From Eremophila alpestris peregrina (lineage: Eukaryota; Chordata; Aves; Passeriformes; Alaudidae): DNA of 64,000 nt. How positions within the stretch are numbered: position 1 is the first letter of the stretch; every line of letters begins with the position of its first letter. Below, piece after piece: positions 1-13,340 of this stretch. Under the pieces are notes generated by a model. It saw only the letters and a program-made list of their open reading frames with translations. It made no database searches and was not told where the DNA came from. A program made the position numbers and the translations under genes. Location of the stretch: positions 4,668,000 to 4,731,999 of the forward strand of contig WMCF01000029.1 of the NCBI GenBank assembly GCA_009792885.1, given 5' to 3'.

Positions 1-3000
1 CAGTGTGGCCAAACCTCCCAGCTGCCATCCTTTGTCATACTGCAGCAAAGAATCCCTCAAAATGCCTGTATATTTAAAATGCTGTTTTTCTCCAGAACTA
101 ATGTAGAGCACTTCATGCTCTGTTCTCAGCAACTGGTTTAGTCCTATGTAGAGAGCAGTGAATAATTAACAATTATGTTGTCCTAATATTAGACTAGGCC
201 TGAAATTTTAGGATAATCATTCAGTGATGAAAAACTCCACTTGATAATTGGATGTGGCACTCTGAACCTTGGTAATGTTTATGCTACTCTGTAGTTTACA
301 TGACAGCTGGCTGCTCAAATAGGGATTGATAACTTCCATGCAAATAAAATGTGAGACATTAATTCACTGTAATGGAACTTCAGTCGTGCCCTTTATAAAA
401 AAATAACCACCACGTATATTGCAAAATTATCCATATGAAAGCACCATTATTTATAGAAGACACAAAGGGATGTACTCCCTCTGATTCAGATAACGTGAAA
501 CGTTTTTCCCTGGTGATTAAAGAAAGATGAAACATTGATGCTTCTCCCACTGATGCAGAATGTTACATAATTACCAATTTCTGATTGTTTCTAAAATAAC
601 ATTAGTGGTATTACTCATAACCATTCAAAACATGAAATTGAGTCCTGGAAAGGAAGCATTTCTTTACAATGCCTCATGAATTTATAGCTTGTTTCTGGGT
701 ATCATGATATTTTTAAATCATAACCATTAGAATTGTTTCCAGACAAACATATGATGACTAATTACACAGTGATCATTTGATGATTTAAGTCTTACTTTAA
801 AAAATCCAACCTTTAAATCACTCAATTCCTATCTCCAAGAAGAGGATGACAGAACAAATGTAAGACATTGGGATTGTGTGTGGTGGGCTGCAGGAAACCA
901 CCAGAGATCTGTTTGTCTGTCCTGTCTCCTGCAGAGGAACACTCCCCTTGTTTCTAGAAGGGTAAAGTTTAGTTATAAACTAATGAAACAATCTTTCTGC
1001 TCATTGCAGCTGGTAACTTTGTAGAACTGGAAGGTGGGGCTCTTCCGTTTATAGAGCCTCAGTGATGGCTGGAAAAATCTGTGCAATGTTAATTAGCTGT
1101 CCTAAGATAAAAACATAGCAGTCACTGTCTGAAGTTGAGGGCGGTGTGAAGTGCACGGCTGAGAATGGTGGAGGACAGAGTCTTTTTATACAGGCAAAAG
1201 AGACGATGGAGTGGCAGCCCCACCCACAATTTGTCATCTGTGTGCTTCACTGTGACGTGAGCAGAAACGCCCTGCTGCTGAGCTCCACCAGGGGTGGCTG
1301 ACTGATGGTCCCTTGGATAAGTGCCCATTTGATAGCAAGTAGAAGAAAAGGGACTCATTATCTTTTGTGGGGCACCAGTGATATTTTAACCTCCTTCAAT
1401 AACTACCAGACTCTGCAGGTTTGCAGCAGGTAGGTGCTGATTTACTTGGAACAGGTAAAGATCTGTACCCCTGGTCTGCAGTGCCCCAGAGTCCTGTGAC
1501 ACAGCAGCCCATGGCTCTGTGGTCCCCAGGGGAACACGGATCATGCACACTACAGGAATAACTGTGATGTTCACAAGGTGGTGTCTTCATCCAGTTCAGA
1601 GTCCCAGCTTTTGTGTTGTGTAAAGAGCTGCAGTCCTCAGCACATCTACAGTGAATGCAGAGCCAAGCACACACTGTGTAGGAAGTACCTGCAGCTTTGC
1701 ACAGAGGCAAACCTGGAAAGCCAAAGGCCATGTTCTGGTACCCTCCTTGGCCAGTCATATTTACTGGAACCAGCTGCTGTGGAGCCCTGAACACCCTCAG
1801 CCATGTGAGAGCCTCTCCACTGCCCTGTCAGGAGAAAGAAATGCATTGCACAAGGTCAAGTGGGAAGTCTGTGGCAAGATAAGGAATTGAACCATCTTCC
1901 AAGTGTCAAGCATTGGACAGCTTTTCCTTTGGCTGTGGGTCCCTTCTTCCATGGACATCTTGTCCATTGAATTGGATCTTTTAAACGAACAACACACACC
2001 AAGTGAAAGCACAGCAGAGACCCAAAGGCTGGGTAAGAGCATGGACTAATGATTGCAGAACTGAGATCCTGAATAGTGACCACTGCTAGGTACCTTTTAA
2101 ATAAACTTCTTTTTGCATCTCTCCTAAGTGCTTTTTCTCCATACAATGTACAGAGACATCATAACTACCAACATTTTTTGCATTTTATCTGTAAACCAAA
2201 GCCAGAAACCATGCAGGATGTGCACATCCCAACAGCTGAAACAACAAACAGGAGGAGGAATTACCTGGAAATTGACTTTTTATTTTTACAACGAAATAGA
2301 TCAGACCAGCCCTGCAAACCACAACAGCAGTGTTTGTTTCCCACATGTTGGAAACATCAATAGGAAAAAAGGACACTGGGTAACATAAACTCAAGCATTG
2401 TTCCACCTGTGCTGCCAACAGATAACAAACCAAGTGCTACCTTTTTGTCACCAGTGTTCTCAGATTTCCCTGTTTTAGCATAGCAGCTGGACACTCAGTC
2501 CCAGCTGCTCTTTGAAAAAAGGATTTTAAAACTATGTTTACAGATTTCTGGGGCACCAAATAATGACTACCAAACCCCTCTGTTAGACAGAAGCCACCAC
2601 TACACTCGTCTGCTGTGGGCAGTAAACAGAGCATAGGCATTCAGCCCACAATTAACCCACCACCTGCAAATACCTGTGGCTACAGGATGCTACCTGGGAC
2701 CTCTCAGTGCAAAACCCTGCACAGCCACCTCAGCCTCAGTCAAAAGGACACTCAATTACAGGAAGCCATCAAACTAGGAGGTTCAATGATATAGGAATGC
2801 TACCAAAAAAACCCCTAAAACAGATTACTAACAGCAGAAATGCCTAAACATTGCTTGCTAGAAGTTGTAAAATACTGGAAGTAAGATTAATTTTGGGAAG
2901 GAAGAAAAGGTATGCAATCAGAGAGCAAAGCTTTGAACACCACTTTGAACAAAAATATTTAGATTATCAAGATGAGAGGCTACTAAGTTCAGACACACAA

Positions 3001-4127
3001 CCAAGCTGGATAAATGGGAAAAAAGACACATTAGGAATTTAGGTTGGTGAAGTCACTAAAATGAGTCACATAAGTCTTCATTTTTCTTACCATTGGTAAA
3101 AATTTCAATAGTGGAAACTGTTAAGATGTGCACAGCATAGAGCACCAGCACAAAGGCAGGCAGAGAGCAAACGAGGGCAGAGTACCATGGAAAGGAGTGG
3201 GATATTGTCAGTATAATTCTGTGGGACATCACCGGGCATCCCTGAGCTGGAGTTCTCTAGTCACTGAATCCCTTGCAAAGAGTTAGAGGATGTGATGCCT
3301 GCAGTACTAGGCCAGCTGATCCCAAGTGTTTCTTTCCCATTACATGTTCCTCCCTCCAAGAGTGAAGGGCAGAACAGAGGAAATTCAAGGACAATTTCTG
3401 AGGATAATCAGGTAAAGAAAAGCTTTTGTACGATAAGAAATTGAAGGATTGTATCTCTTTACTACAAATAAGCAAATCAATAATTTGGTGAAGATTTCCT
3501 CTACTAAACACTTTCAAAAGCATAAAAATATTCATGGTATAAAAATATTATTACCTCTAATTATTTCTAATTTATATTTGATCAATTTCTGAATTTATCT
3601 CAGAAGTAATAATGTTAGAATTATTTCCAGAAATCTATGTCACTGCTAATCTCAGGATGGTTATGTTAATCTAACCAGTTGTCATTTACTTTTTGGTGTT
3701 TATAGCCCTCAGTTATCTTTACATGTTTCTCATTGATCAACTGTGGATTTTTACTCTGGCAGAAGAAATTCTCCTAAAGTTTCCATTAAAGCAAATCCCC
3801 TTGAATTAGGGCACCCTGATAATTTTTAATGAGAAGAACAGACAGCATGTGATATCTAATGCCAATGTGCAGGTTTTGAGGGTACACTTTGCTCCTCAGG
3901 ACCTCGGAAACGTTCCTAAACTCCCTAAATCAGCGTTTTATCCCTGAACCTGTCACAGGATCGTTTGTTCAGACCCGCTGCCCGGCGGCGGAGCACCACC
4001 ATCTCCGCCGCTCCTGCTGTATCTGTGACATACAAAAGGCAGGAGATCTCCAAGGAGGGGCAGCTCACCATCACTGACACAAACACCTTCTCCACGTATT
4101 TTATTGAACTGCCCCATCTCATTTCTG
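1..4127. other. Non-coding AT-rich stretch, no gene recognised
   Basis: I read both strands for conserved protein segments and found none. Open frames are short (under about 100 codons), have no recognisable motif and are not joined by convincing splice sites. Base composition is AT-rich until about 3.95 kb, where CpG frequency rises toward the island that follows. Human TMOD2 lies upstream of TMOD3 in my recollection, but no tropomodulin exon is visible here. The stretch is therefore intergenic DNA or an intron of a gene whose exons lie outside the window. Confidence 0.6.
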
Positions 4128-4815
4128 TCCTCCCGCCGTGAGCGGAGGATGCGAGCGCTCGGCAATGAACAGACGCGCACTCGCCTGTCAAAGCCGCGGA
4201 GGATCCGGAGCGGCCGGGGCAGGCTCTGCGCTCGCCGCCGAGCCCGGGCGTGGCGGGGCCGCCCGATCAAACCCGCCGCGCCCCGCACGGTCCTGCGGCG
4301 ATCCCGGGGCGCGGCCGGGCTCGGATCGGGGCCGCCCCGCATCCGCGCCCCGCGCCGGGGATGCTCCGCCACGCCCGCCGCGCCCCCGCACCGCCCGCTC
4401 CGCTGAGCGCGGAGCCCCGCGGAGCCCCCGCGGGCGATGCCGCCCCGCGTCCCGCCCGGCCCGGCCGCCGCCTTACCCCGCCGCGGGGCCGGGCCTGGCC
4501 GCCGCCGCCTGCGCGCCGCTCCGCGCCCGAGCCCGGCGCCGCCTGCGCGCCCCTCCGCGCCCCGAGCCCAGCGCCGGCGGCTGCAGGTGGGTGCCCGGCG
4601 CGGCGGCTGCGCAGCGCGGCACGGCCCTGCCGGGCACGCTGGGACTCGTAGTCCGGCAGCCGCCAGCGCCCGCCGCGGCCACCGGCACCGGCACCGGCCC
4701 CACGGCAGCGGCAGCGGCCGCTCCGGCAGCGGCGGCTCCGGCAGCGAAGCTCCCGCCCCCGGCCAGCCCACGCTGCTGGTCCCCCCTCAGCCCTCTGTCT
4801 GCCCCAAGCCTGCAG
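4128..4815. promoter_or_regulatory. CpG island 1, orphan promoter-like region
   Basis: This is a dense run of CpG dinucleotides and GC-rich sequence against an AT-rich background, the usual signature of a vertebrate CpG-island promoter. It holds a ZNF143/THAP11-type motif near 4639. A plus-strand donor CAG|GTGAGG follows position 4815, another plus-strand CAG|GTGGGT lies near 4586, and a minus-strand GTAAGG occupies 4476 down to 4471. It could start a divergent transcript pair, serve as a distal TMOD3 promoter 11.6 kb before the coding start, or be the first exon of a gene extending left. Open frames here are long only because GC-rich DNA has few stop codons. Confidence 0.7.
4639..4652 (-). 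promoter_or_regulatory. ZNF143/THAP11-type motif in CpG island 1
   Basis: The minus strand reads ACTACGAGTCCCAG, close to the ACTACAATTCCCAG core bound by ZNF143 and THAP11 at many vertebrate housekeeping promoters. It lies in the middle of the CpG island, which fits a core-promoter role. This is a sequence match only; occupancy is inferred. Confidence 0.5.
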
Positions 4816-7800
4816 GTGAGGTCCCACCTAACCACATATTCCCTGTCGCCTTTGGCTTGGCATGATGCAGCCTCAGCCTTCCCCCTCACCCGTGTGGCTC
4901 ATGAAAACAGACTGCGCTGTGGTTTGGGTGCTCTGCCAGCCGCGGCCACCGCCCCTGCCACACCTCTGCCCCAGCTCCTGGCATGTGGTGCCCGGGCTCC
5001 TCTGCAGCCGTGCTGCTCAGCTCTGGGCACACGTGTCGGCAGCTGATCCCAAAGAACATGGTTTGCTCCTCTCAACACCCGCTGCAAACTGAGCCAGCCA
5101 AACAGGTCCCGCAGCAGAAACTTGCTGGCCCTCACCCTGAACCAAGATGTGTCACCCCAGGGAGCCAATTTTGGAATGGAGGGTGCTGGCCTCTGAGACC
5201 ATTTTAATGTTTTTCCTTTCTTCTTTTAGTTAGTGTTGGCAATTCATTTTATATTTATTCCATTATTCCACAGTAAGGTTAACCACTGGTTGGAATTACA
5301 CATAATACTATTTGAGTGAACCCCTTTTAATTAAGCATGTCTGCAATTTAATTTATCAGAAGGCTTTCCCTGGGTGTTGGAATTTAGCTGAACAGAGGCC
5401 CTTGGTTCTGAGCACTGAGTGATGAGTCACAAGCAGCAGAAAAGCTGTTCCAATGATTGGGATGTCTTTAAGTTTCTTTTCACATTGGCAGGAAAAGAAG
5501 ATATTTCCTTGTTAAGAAGCAGATGCTGCACTAGAGTTCAATTTTCCTGTGGAAAAAAAGTACAACTAGGAAACTCCAAACCCTGCCAAATACCTCAGGC
5601 ATCTGTAGCAAGACTTAAAGCAGAAAACTCAGGCTAATATGAGGGGCTGGAGGGTTACCATGGGTGTTTTGCCACTGCTGCTAAGGAAAACACCTGTATC
5701 CATAATAATGTGTAGAGTGTAGAAAAATCCCTCAAAGCTGCAATTATCTGCTTGGATCCTCCTTGACTCAAACTTCTCATAAAATGGGATATCCAGCCAT
5801 AAGTTAACAGATTTTTGCCAAACATCTAAAATGTTATCAGATCAACAGAACTGGAAAATAATCAGATCCATTTATTCCACAGTCTTTCCCTTTCCTTCCC
5901 TGCCTTGAAGCATTCAAAGAAAACAGGGTTTGCATCTGTGGTTTTGTTTGTTCAGTCGCAGAAACATAAGGGAAGCTGAACCAAACTGGTTTGAAATCTG
6001 CTCTTTAACTTGGTGGCTCTTGGTTTGGTGGTGGGGTTGAAGCTTTGCTGCAAACGGGTCTCATTCAACCATGAGACAGAAATGTGGATTTAATTATTGA
6101 CATGGATTAAACCCTCTTTTGGGATTTAATCTTGGTCTGTAGGATCAGGGCTTGAATGAGTCACTCATAATTATACAAATACTGGGAAAGGGAAATGTAT
6201 GCTATATCTACACAGAGTGAAAGTTAACATTGGAGTGTTTGTTTTTTGATAAACTCCTACAAGTTTTTTCACTCAGATTTTCCCATCACGTCTTAAAATG
6301 TATTTCTTAAGTTGAAACTCTTCCTCAGTTGATATGAAGGAAAATAAATCCTCCCATGCTGACTTTCCTATCTGCATGACTTATATCTGATGACAAATTC
6401 ACTTCATATTACTTTCTGTTAAAAATGTAACAATCCCCTGCAAGGAGTATAGAGTTTGGCTGAAGTCAAGATTCTGCTCTTCTTTGACTGTGGTTTCATG
6501 TTTCTTTCTTCCTTATACCTCATGCTGGAATTTGCAATCAAAAAATTAGAAATATGATCAGTTTCTGTTTAAGAAAAGGTGAAGGTCACCTGTATGCATG
6601 AGGCATACCAACAAAAACATACACCGTAAATAGATTAAATGCAGATGTACTGGATAATCTTTCATTCTTCCCAAACTGCAACATTAAAAGACAAATGTAT
6701 TCAATACAATTCAGGAATCTGAGCTCTATCCCATGCCTGGGCTACAGGAGATCATCCCATTTATGGGCTCTGCCTGCTGTGATACGTTTACATCAAATTA
6801 CTGTGGCCACCTGCACTGACCATATTTCCCGTGTGTGGCATTTCCCAGGCTGGCACACCTGAGAGGGCAGGGTAAGGCTCCCAAGCACTCCTCTTTTCCC
6901 TGGCAGAACCTTTGCATAACATTTTGCCCACCTAGCCTTTTAATTTCATTTTTGTATTTGTATTTCATTTTGTATTTGACCTGTTGAAAGCAGCAGAGTG
7001 GCAGGGTAAACACCTTAAGGATACAACATATAAGGGGATAACTACTCTAGGAAAAATGTACTCCACTCTGGGGAATGCCTTTGAGAGTTGGGATCCTGTG
7101 GATCCCAAAACAATGCATTTTCTGGCTCAGCCTTCTCTACACCCAGGGACAGTTTGTTTCAGAGGCTCTCTGGTGAATGCAGTGTAGATGTTTGGCATTT
7201 TTCCAACACTCTCTAAACTGGGCTTACTGCCAGCAGGTTGTACTAGTAAATCATTAACTGGGGCACCCAAAAGCAAGTTTTATTGCACTGAACTATTTGT
7301 AGCCAAGATGTGGTCAGTTGTTTCAAAATGTTTGTTGCATTTTTAAATAAAAAAACACAGGGGCAGTTGTTTTCATCTGGTTTCCCTATGACACAGCTTG
7401 TAAGACTTTGCTTAATTAATTCCTCCTAGAACTGGAGCTTGTCTTCTAGACAACATCTGGACTTGATTACTGTGTTGTGCATGTTTTGATCTCTTCCCTT
7501 AAAGACCAGCTGTTGATCAGATTCAGTGACCTGTAAATAAACCCCCCAGATTCAATTCCTGATCAGCAAATTTCAGACCTAGGGTAGAGAAGAAAATTGA
7601 CTCTTGCTCACATGTAAAATTACTGAATTGGGGAGATACTTCTGAAATGGCCATGAAAGAAAACCAATCTATGTAAGAAGCCTCAGTTCATAGCACCTTG
7701 ATGGTTCGGGCCTTAAAATGCTGGCCAGCAGCATTTCAGCTGGTCAATCCCCAACTGTATTTAGACTGGAAATGTTTTAGTTGCATTGCTTTGACAGATA

Positions 7801-9949
7801 ACAGGATTTTCTTAGGCCATTTTATAGGGCAAGGTACAGTAATACATTAACACTAATGTCAAGTCCTCTGTTGTTTCACCCGAACTTGCTTCCTGTGAAC
7901 CCTTCTACATCCTTAGCACTATAAATCCTGAATAAATGCATTTTGATTTAGATACTGCATTTGCCATGTTAGTAACACTAATAGTAAATATCTTATCTGT
8001 ACCAGTTAATTTGCAGTAGATATCCAGTTGAACCACAATTTTCATTTCGTGGGTGTGGGAAGTGAGACACACAACAGATGGCTGTCTGAAGTCTGGGGCC
8101 CACCTGGCAGGAACACCACTGGGAACAGGAACAGGCTGAAGGCTGAAAGGTGGAAGGGATTGCCCACAGGACACAAGATGACCACTACTGAGCCTGGGGC
8201 CAGACCCCAGCACCTCACCATCTTCTGTGCCCCTGTGGAGCTCTGCGCCCCTGCTCTGCTCCCAGCAGCCAGCTCAGAAGTGCTTCAGGTTGGTTCACAC
8301 TGCCCTGGAGACACCTTGGAGTAAAGGCAACATGACTACTACATCCACAGAGATGTGGTTCTCCTCCACCCATCCCAGCTCTGCTGTGTATTCTGGGATG
8401 AGAATGAGGAGATTTTTGGGAGATTTTATATTGTCCCATTCAAAGTGGTTTGCACCTCAGATAGGAGCAGGATCCAAGAGATACTGTGCTCCTCTCTTTA
8501 CAGGGTCTGCTAACAGTGAAGACCTTTCTGTTCCACTTCCCTCTCAAGGAATGGATCTGCAGGACAACTTCTCCAGCATTGAATTTCTATCTAAAGAGTC
8601 AGAGGTCCCCGGTCAGACAAAGGCCTTGTGGAGCTGACCAGTATACACTGGGCATGTTTCTTGTACCACTTGTTCCTTAGTACAATCGGTCCCTAGGGAA
8701 TTGCATTGTTTGGGATATGTCTAAACTGTCTTAATGGTCTACTTGAGAAACAAAGCCCTGTGAGGGGTGGTCCCAGATGCCGGACAGAGCATGTCAGACA
8801 GTGTGGGCTCCTGAAGATGGGGCTGGGAATGCTGCGAGTCTGATGGTCGGTGATTGAGCTCATCTCCAGACACACCTTGGCAGGTGGGCCCTGGGCTGGC
8901 CACAAGGCAAGGATGGCCAAAGCCATTCACAAGAAAAGGGAAAAATTCCCACACACATGTAGGTAGTGGCCTCCTACCCCTGTGGCCTCCTACCAAAGAC
9001 TGTGTAAGCTCATGGGAATGTGCTTGTCTTAACCCTTTGCATCAGAACATAAAGTTCTCAAAGTGTTAGGGTTGTGGCTCAAGAGAACTGGACTGAACCA
9101 TGTCCCTCTTTGCTGTTACTGGAAGAAATATTATTTCCTCACTTATAATTTGTTTCAATGCAAGTTTGGCCACTCATTAAAAAAAAATAAATAGGACACA
9201 GGGTCAGGCATCACTTTTTGTTATCATCTACTTAACTGACAATATCCTTCCTGTCTATATCACGTGTGAATCCCCTAGGCAGGACGCTATTTCTGTCTCA
9301 AGCCATATACTTTGATCCAATATTCTTCATTTTTACCACATGAGCACTGTAGAGAGTAAATATATTATGTTTTAATCAGTTTAGGATTATGTCGGAGGCT
9401 TTTTTTCCTGCTGTGCTCAGCTCAGTGACCAGCAGTGAGGAGCTCTGTGCAGCATCTGTTCTTGCTGTGCATGCACATTGTTTCAGCACCAGTGGAACTT
9501 CCAGTGTTGTCCAGGTCTTCTATTCACATTATAAACCTTGAAAAAATTGTATACAGAATATTATTTACTAATACGTGGTGTTTAGTAGGTAGCTGTAACA
9601 TCCACAAAATCCTGTTGATTAAGCACACACCAGCACATAGGGCACGTTGGAGCTTGGATTCCTCCTGCTCTGTGTCAGCAGAGGCGCTGAAGGAGCTCTG
9701 GCCCAGAGCTGCCCAGGAGAAGCGGCTGTGTCCCCGTAATTGCTCCCTTTGTGTGTCAGGGAGTGACAGGGCACTGGACTCCTCTGCGCGGTGACCCGTC
9801 TGACAGCCCAGAGGGGGAAGCTGCGTGTTTTGAACAGAAAAGAAACAAAATGTGGGCAGAGGTGAAGAGAGGAGCCGGACGGGGCCAAAGACAGGAAAAA
9901 GCTACACAAGAGATCTGCAAGGCCGTGGAGCGCCCAAAAGGCACCCAAG
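4816..9949. other. Non-coding stretch between CpG islands 1 and 2
   Basis: I see no conserved coding segment in about 5.1 kb. The sequence is AT-rich unique DNA with a more GC-rich patch near 8.05-8.65 kb, whose frames match no protein I know. If island 1 drives a plus-strand transcript toward TMOD3, this stretch would be its first intron. Otherwise it is intergenic. Confidence 0.55.
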
Positions 9950-10330
9950 AGTCGGGCGGGCCGGGCGCTTGGCCCCGCCGGGGGCACACACGCGGTGTGC
10001 CCGTCGGGACGGGCTACCACACGCACCACAGCCACGGCTGGGGTCACAAGGGACCGTGCAGATCACCTCGATCCAACGCCCTGCAGCACAGGGGCACCTT
10101 GTACACCCCAGCCTGCACAGAGCCCCGTCCAACCAGGCCTCGAGCACCTCCATGGCCAGGGCCGGGGCTGGGCCGGGGCGGGGGCAGGGCCGGGACCCGG
10201 GCAGGGACCACCTCCAGCCCGGGACCAGGACAGGGACCACCCCCGCCCGGTGCAGGCCCCGCCGCTCCCAGGGGCCCCGCCTCGTCCGCGCCTGCGCCCG
10301 GGCGGGCGGGCGGCTCGCGGCGTGCGCGGG

Positions 10331-10340
10331 GCGCATGCGC
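10331..10340. promoter_or_regulatory. NRF1 palindrome
   Basis: GCGCATGCGC followed by A is a perfect match to the palindromic NRF1 core, common within 100 bases of transcription starts in CpG-island promoters. It lies 50 bases upstream of the candidate first-exon donor. Binding is inferred from sequence only. Confidence 0.6.
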
Positions 10341-10391
10341 AGGCGCGGCGCTGCTGGTCGGGCTGGGCGAGCGGGCACCGGCGGCGCCCGG
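10341..10391 (+). other. TMOD3: Candidate non-coding first exon of TMOD3
   Basis: The 3' boundary is set by the donor GTGAGG starting at 10392. The 5' boundary is only an estimate, placed just after the NRF1 site; no TATA box is evident. It would splice to the acceptor ending at 16334, giving a first intron of about 5.9 kb. RNA evidence would be decisive and is not available here. Confidence 0.35.
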
Positions 10392-10970
10392 GTGAGGGGG
10401 AGCGGCTGCGGCGCGCCGGGACGGGACCGGGGGGAGCCGGGCTGGGCTCGGGCGGGCACAGCTCTCCGTCCGCCGCCACGGCGCGGCGAGATCCCGGCGG
10501 GTGGAGGAAGACGGGGCTGTGGATTGACGCCCGCCCGGCCGGACCCCGGCGGCTCGCGGGGGGCCCGAAGCCCCGCTGGGGCTGGGGAGCGGGGAGGTCG
10601 GGCCGGGGCGGCGGGCGGCCCGACAGCGGGGCCCTGCCTGGGCAGCCTCCCGTGCGGTGGGCGCGGGGCTGAGGGGCCGGGGGGCTGCGCCCAAGTGCGG
10701 GGCTGGGTTGGGTGTTCAGCCAGCGCCCCGCTCTGCTGCGAGTCCCGAAAACGGAGACTTTGGGAACTTCGCCTGTAGAGCTGGTGCCCGTAATTGTTTC
10801 AGTTCGCAGCGCTCGGGTCCCCGCGGTCGGTGACGGAGAGATGCCTTTCCGGGGCGGGGTGCGCTCCGTGCACCGACACCGGGCCCGGCTGCTCCCGTTC
10901 GCCCCTGCACAGGGCTTGTCCCGGGAGCTGCGCACGGAGTTTTCGGGGGCCTCTCCTGAGAGCCTGGCGC

Positions 10971-13304
10971 TCTGTGGGTAGGCGCAAAGTGTGTTGAAAT
11001 AAGTGATGTTCTAGGGAGGTTGCCGTGTGCTTTAAATTTGCTGTAATGTACTGGATCAATCCTCATAACTAAAGTTTGGCTACGGTGTCAGGTGTAGAGA
11101 GCTTGAAAGGCAGCCAGTGATGGAAGGGAGGACTTGAAACTGACTTGTACTTACAACTGTTCCTGAAGTAGTAGAAAGGGAGTGAATTAAATTTGTTCTA
11201 CTGTTCTGTCCCAGACTTGTAAGTTTTGCCACTTTTCTGCAATGGATAAAAGATTACTGAATGTTTCAATAAACGTTCAGGTAGCTTGCATCTGATGTTT
11301 CTTTTTGACTAAAACACTAGCAGGCAGTTCCTGCAGGAGCAGATACTGTATATTAATGGGCAGCAGGTTTCTATCCAAGAACGTCCCGATATTGTCTGAA
11401 AAAAATAATGCCTAAACACCCCTCATCCTGGCCAGTCCATAGCTTTCTGCATGTTTGGAGAGAGAATGGACAGCTGGAGTGGTAATTCCTGACAGAAGAA
11501 TTTCTTGGGGCACGTGGGATTTTTATCTTATCCCAGCCTTGTGTTTATTTGGGATTGTAACACCTGCCCTGCAGCAAGTTTGGTGAGCATGCCTGGAAGT
11601 ACCATGGGTGTGCTGAAGTGCTGCCACTTGCATGCCCTGTGCAGCTTGGCAAGTCCTAGCTTTGGGGCTGCTGGCCCTGTCACTGGCTATGTCCATTCAG
11701 CAATGTGGGTGAGCAGCTTTCAGGAACAGGCACACAGGAGTACGTTTTTATGGGACAATGCCCAGAGCACCCTGTCTGCCAGAGAGCTGTGTCCCAGCTC
11801 TGTGTCATTGTACACAGGAGATATAAAAGAGCAAAGTGGGCTTTGGTTGCAGGTGCCCTCTGATACAGAGGAGGAGCTTCCAGGAACTGGAAACACAGAT
11901 TTCCTTCATTATGGAAGCATCTTCTTGGTGTGTGTAGTTACTCTGCAGTAGCTGCCTGTCTCCTCCACTCCCTGGGTCACTGTGTGGACAAATGTGAAGT
12001 TAGAGAAGCTCAGTTTGCCGTGTATAAAGCTTAGTGAATTGTCTCCTTGAACAGAATGAAGCCTAGGGCTTGCTTTTCTAGGAAAACAGCCCAGAATAGT
12101 TGTGGAAAACACAATTAACCCTGATGAGAAGTGTAGGCAAAGACGAGCTGCCACCTGCTGGCTCCATGGGGCTCTGGGCTGGGGGATGGCAGGACGACCC
12201 GGATCCTGTGCCCTACCCCAGGCTGGGCCTTTGGAAGCCTCAGGTGGGTTTCTAAAAGCTTTCTGCTAAGAAAGGAAGCATTGGGTTGTTCAGCAGACTT
12301 ACATGACATTACAAAAATATCCTCAGGAACCTGCTGGGATTATGATAGTATTTATATTTACTCATATTTCTGCTTGCTTTGGTAAGTAAAGGTAGCCCAG
12401 GCAGCTGGGGGGGTGTGGGCCCTGAGTGGTGCAGGAGTGCTGGCAGCCCTGCAGCCCCCTGCTCCCCGGGCTCACCCAGAGCCTGGGGCAAGTGACAGTA
12501 AAGTGAGCTCTGCCAATGTGCTGGCCAAACCCAGCTCAGTTTGTTTGTCATGATCTTGCTGCTATTTTAAAATCCAAGTCACGGAAGCCATTTACAGTGG
12601 ACTTTAACAGCACTGTTGTTTCCTGTGGGCAAGTTATATCTAAGGAGTTTCTCCTGTTTGGGGCCCAAGGAATTGTGTTCTTGAATATAACAGAAATTTC
12701 AGACGGGGCAAGGGGTGGAGTTTTTGAAAGATAATTAGAAGCTTGCTGTTTTTAGAATCTTTTGGTATTTAAAAATATACTTTCAGAGAGGAGGGGAGAA
12801 AAAAATATTTTGACTTCTGGATAAGAGGTGTGTGAAAGCTGCTTGACAGTCTTTCAAGTGATTATTCCAGTTATTATAAAATGGTATAAAGTAAAGTTAC
12901 TGCTGTTTTCTCATTTCTTTAGTTCTTCATTGATTTCCCAGGTGAGGAAATAATGGTAAGATTTTTTTCTCTGTGCTGTCCAGCAGAATTTCTTCATTTC
13001 TGATTTTGCAGCTTCTCTTCTGCTTAACAAAGAGAGAATTGACATTTGATGGACTGGAAGTGATGGCTTTCTTTCCATTTCTCTAAATGTTTCTTATGTG
13101 ACTATGAAGTTGCTGGAGTGAAGAACTTTACAGTTATAGATCTGAAAAAGAATATTAGCTCTTTGGACTTTCATGCTATGCTTTCATAGGCAAGCTGAGA
13201 AGGATGCTTAGAAGTAAACTAGGCTCTGCTTATGAAAAAAGGGCAAAGTATTTGCAAAGCCAAAATTGATGGTTACAGTTTTGCCCATGACTTTGCAGTA
13301 AGAT

Positions 13305-13340
<36 letters not shown>

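Larger units (their letters stand above)
9950..10970. promoter_or_regulatory. TMOD3: CpG island 2, probable TMOD3 promoter
   Basis: This is roughly 1 kb of CpG-dense DNA and the nearest island upstream of the TMOD3 coding exons. It contains a perfect NRF1 palindrome at 10331 and, about 50 bases downstream, a strong plus-strand donor (CCGG|GTGAGG, exon end 10391). This fits a short non-coding first exon spliced to the acceptor at 16335. A second possible donor (GTAGGC) lies near 10978. A G-rich run at about 10163-10188 could form a quadruplex on the plus strand. Assignment to TMOD3 is inferred from position and orientation. Confidence 0.65.

Noticed and set aside
3953..4771. 272-codon minus-strand frame over CpG island 1
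   Set aside because: GC-rich DNA with few stops; Arg/Ala/Gly/Pro composition; no family resemblance. I checked it mentally against LYSMD2 and saw no match.
9852..10935. Long frames on both strands over CpG island 2 (up to 308 codons)
   Set aside because: Multiple overlapping long frames on both strands are typical of GC-rich islands. None has a recognisable motif.
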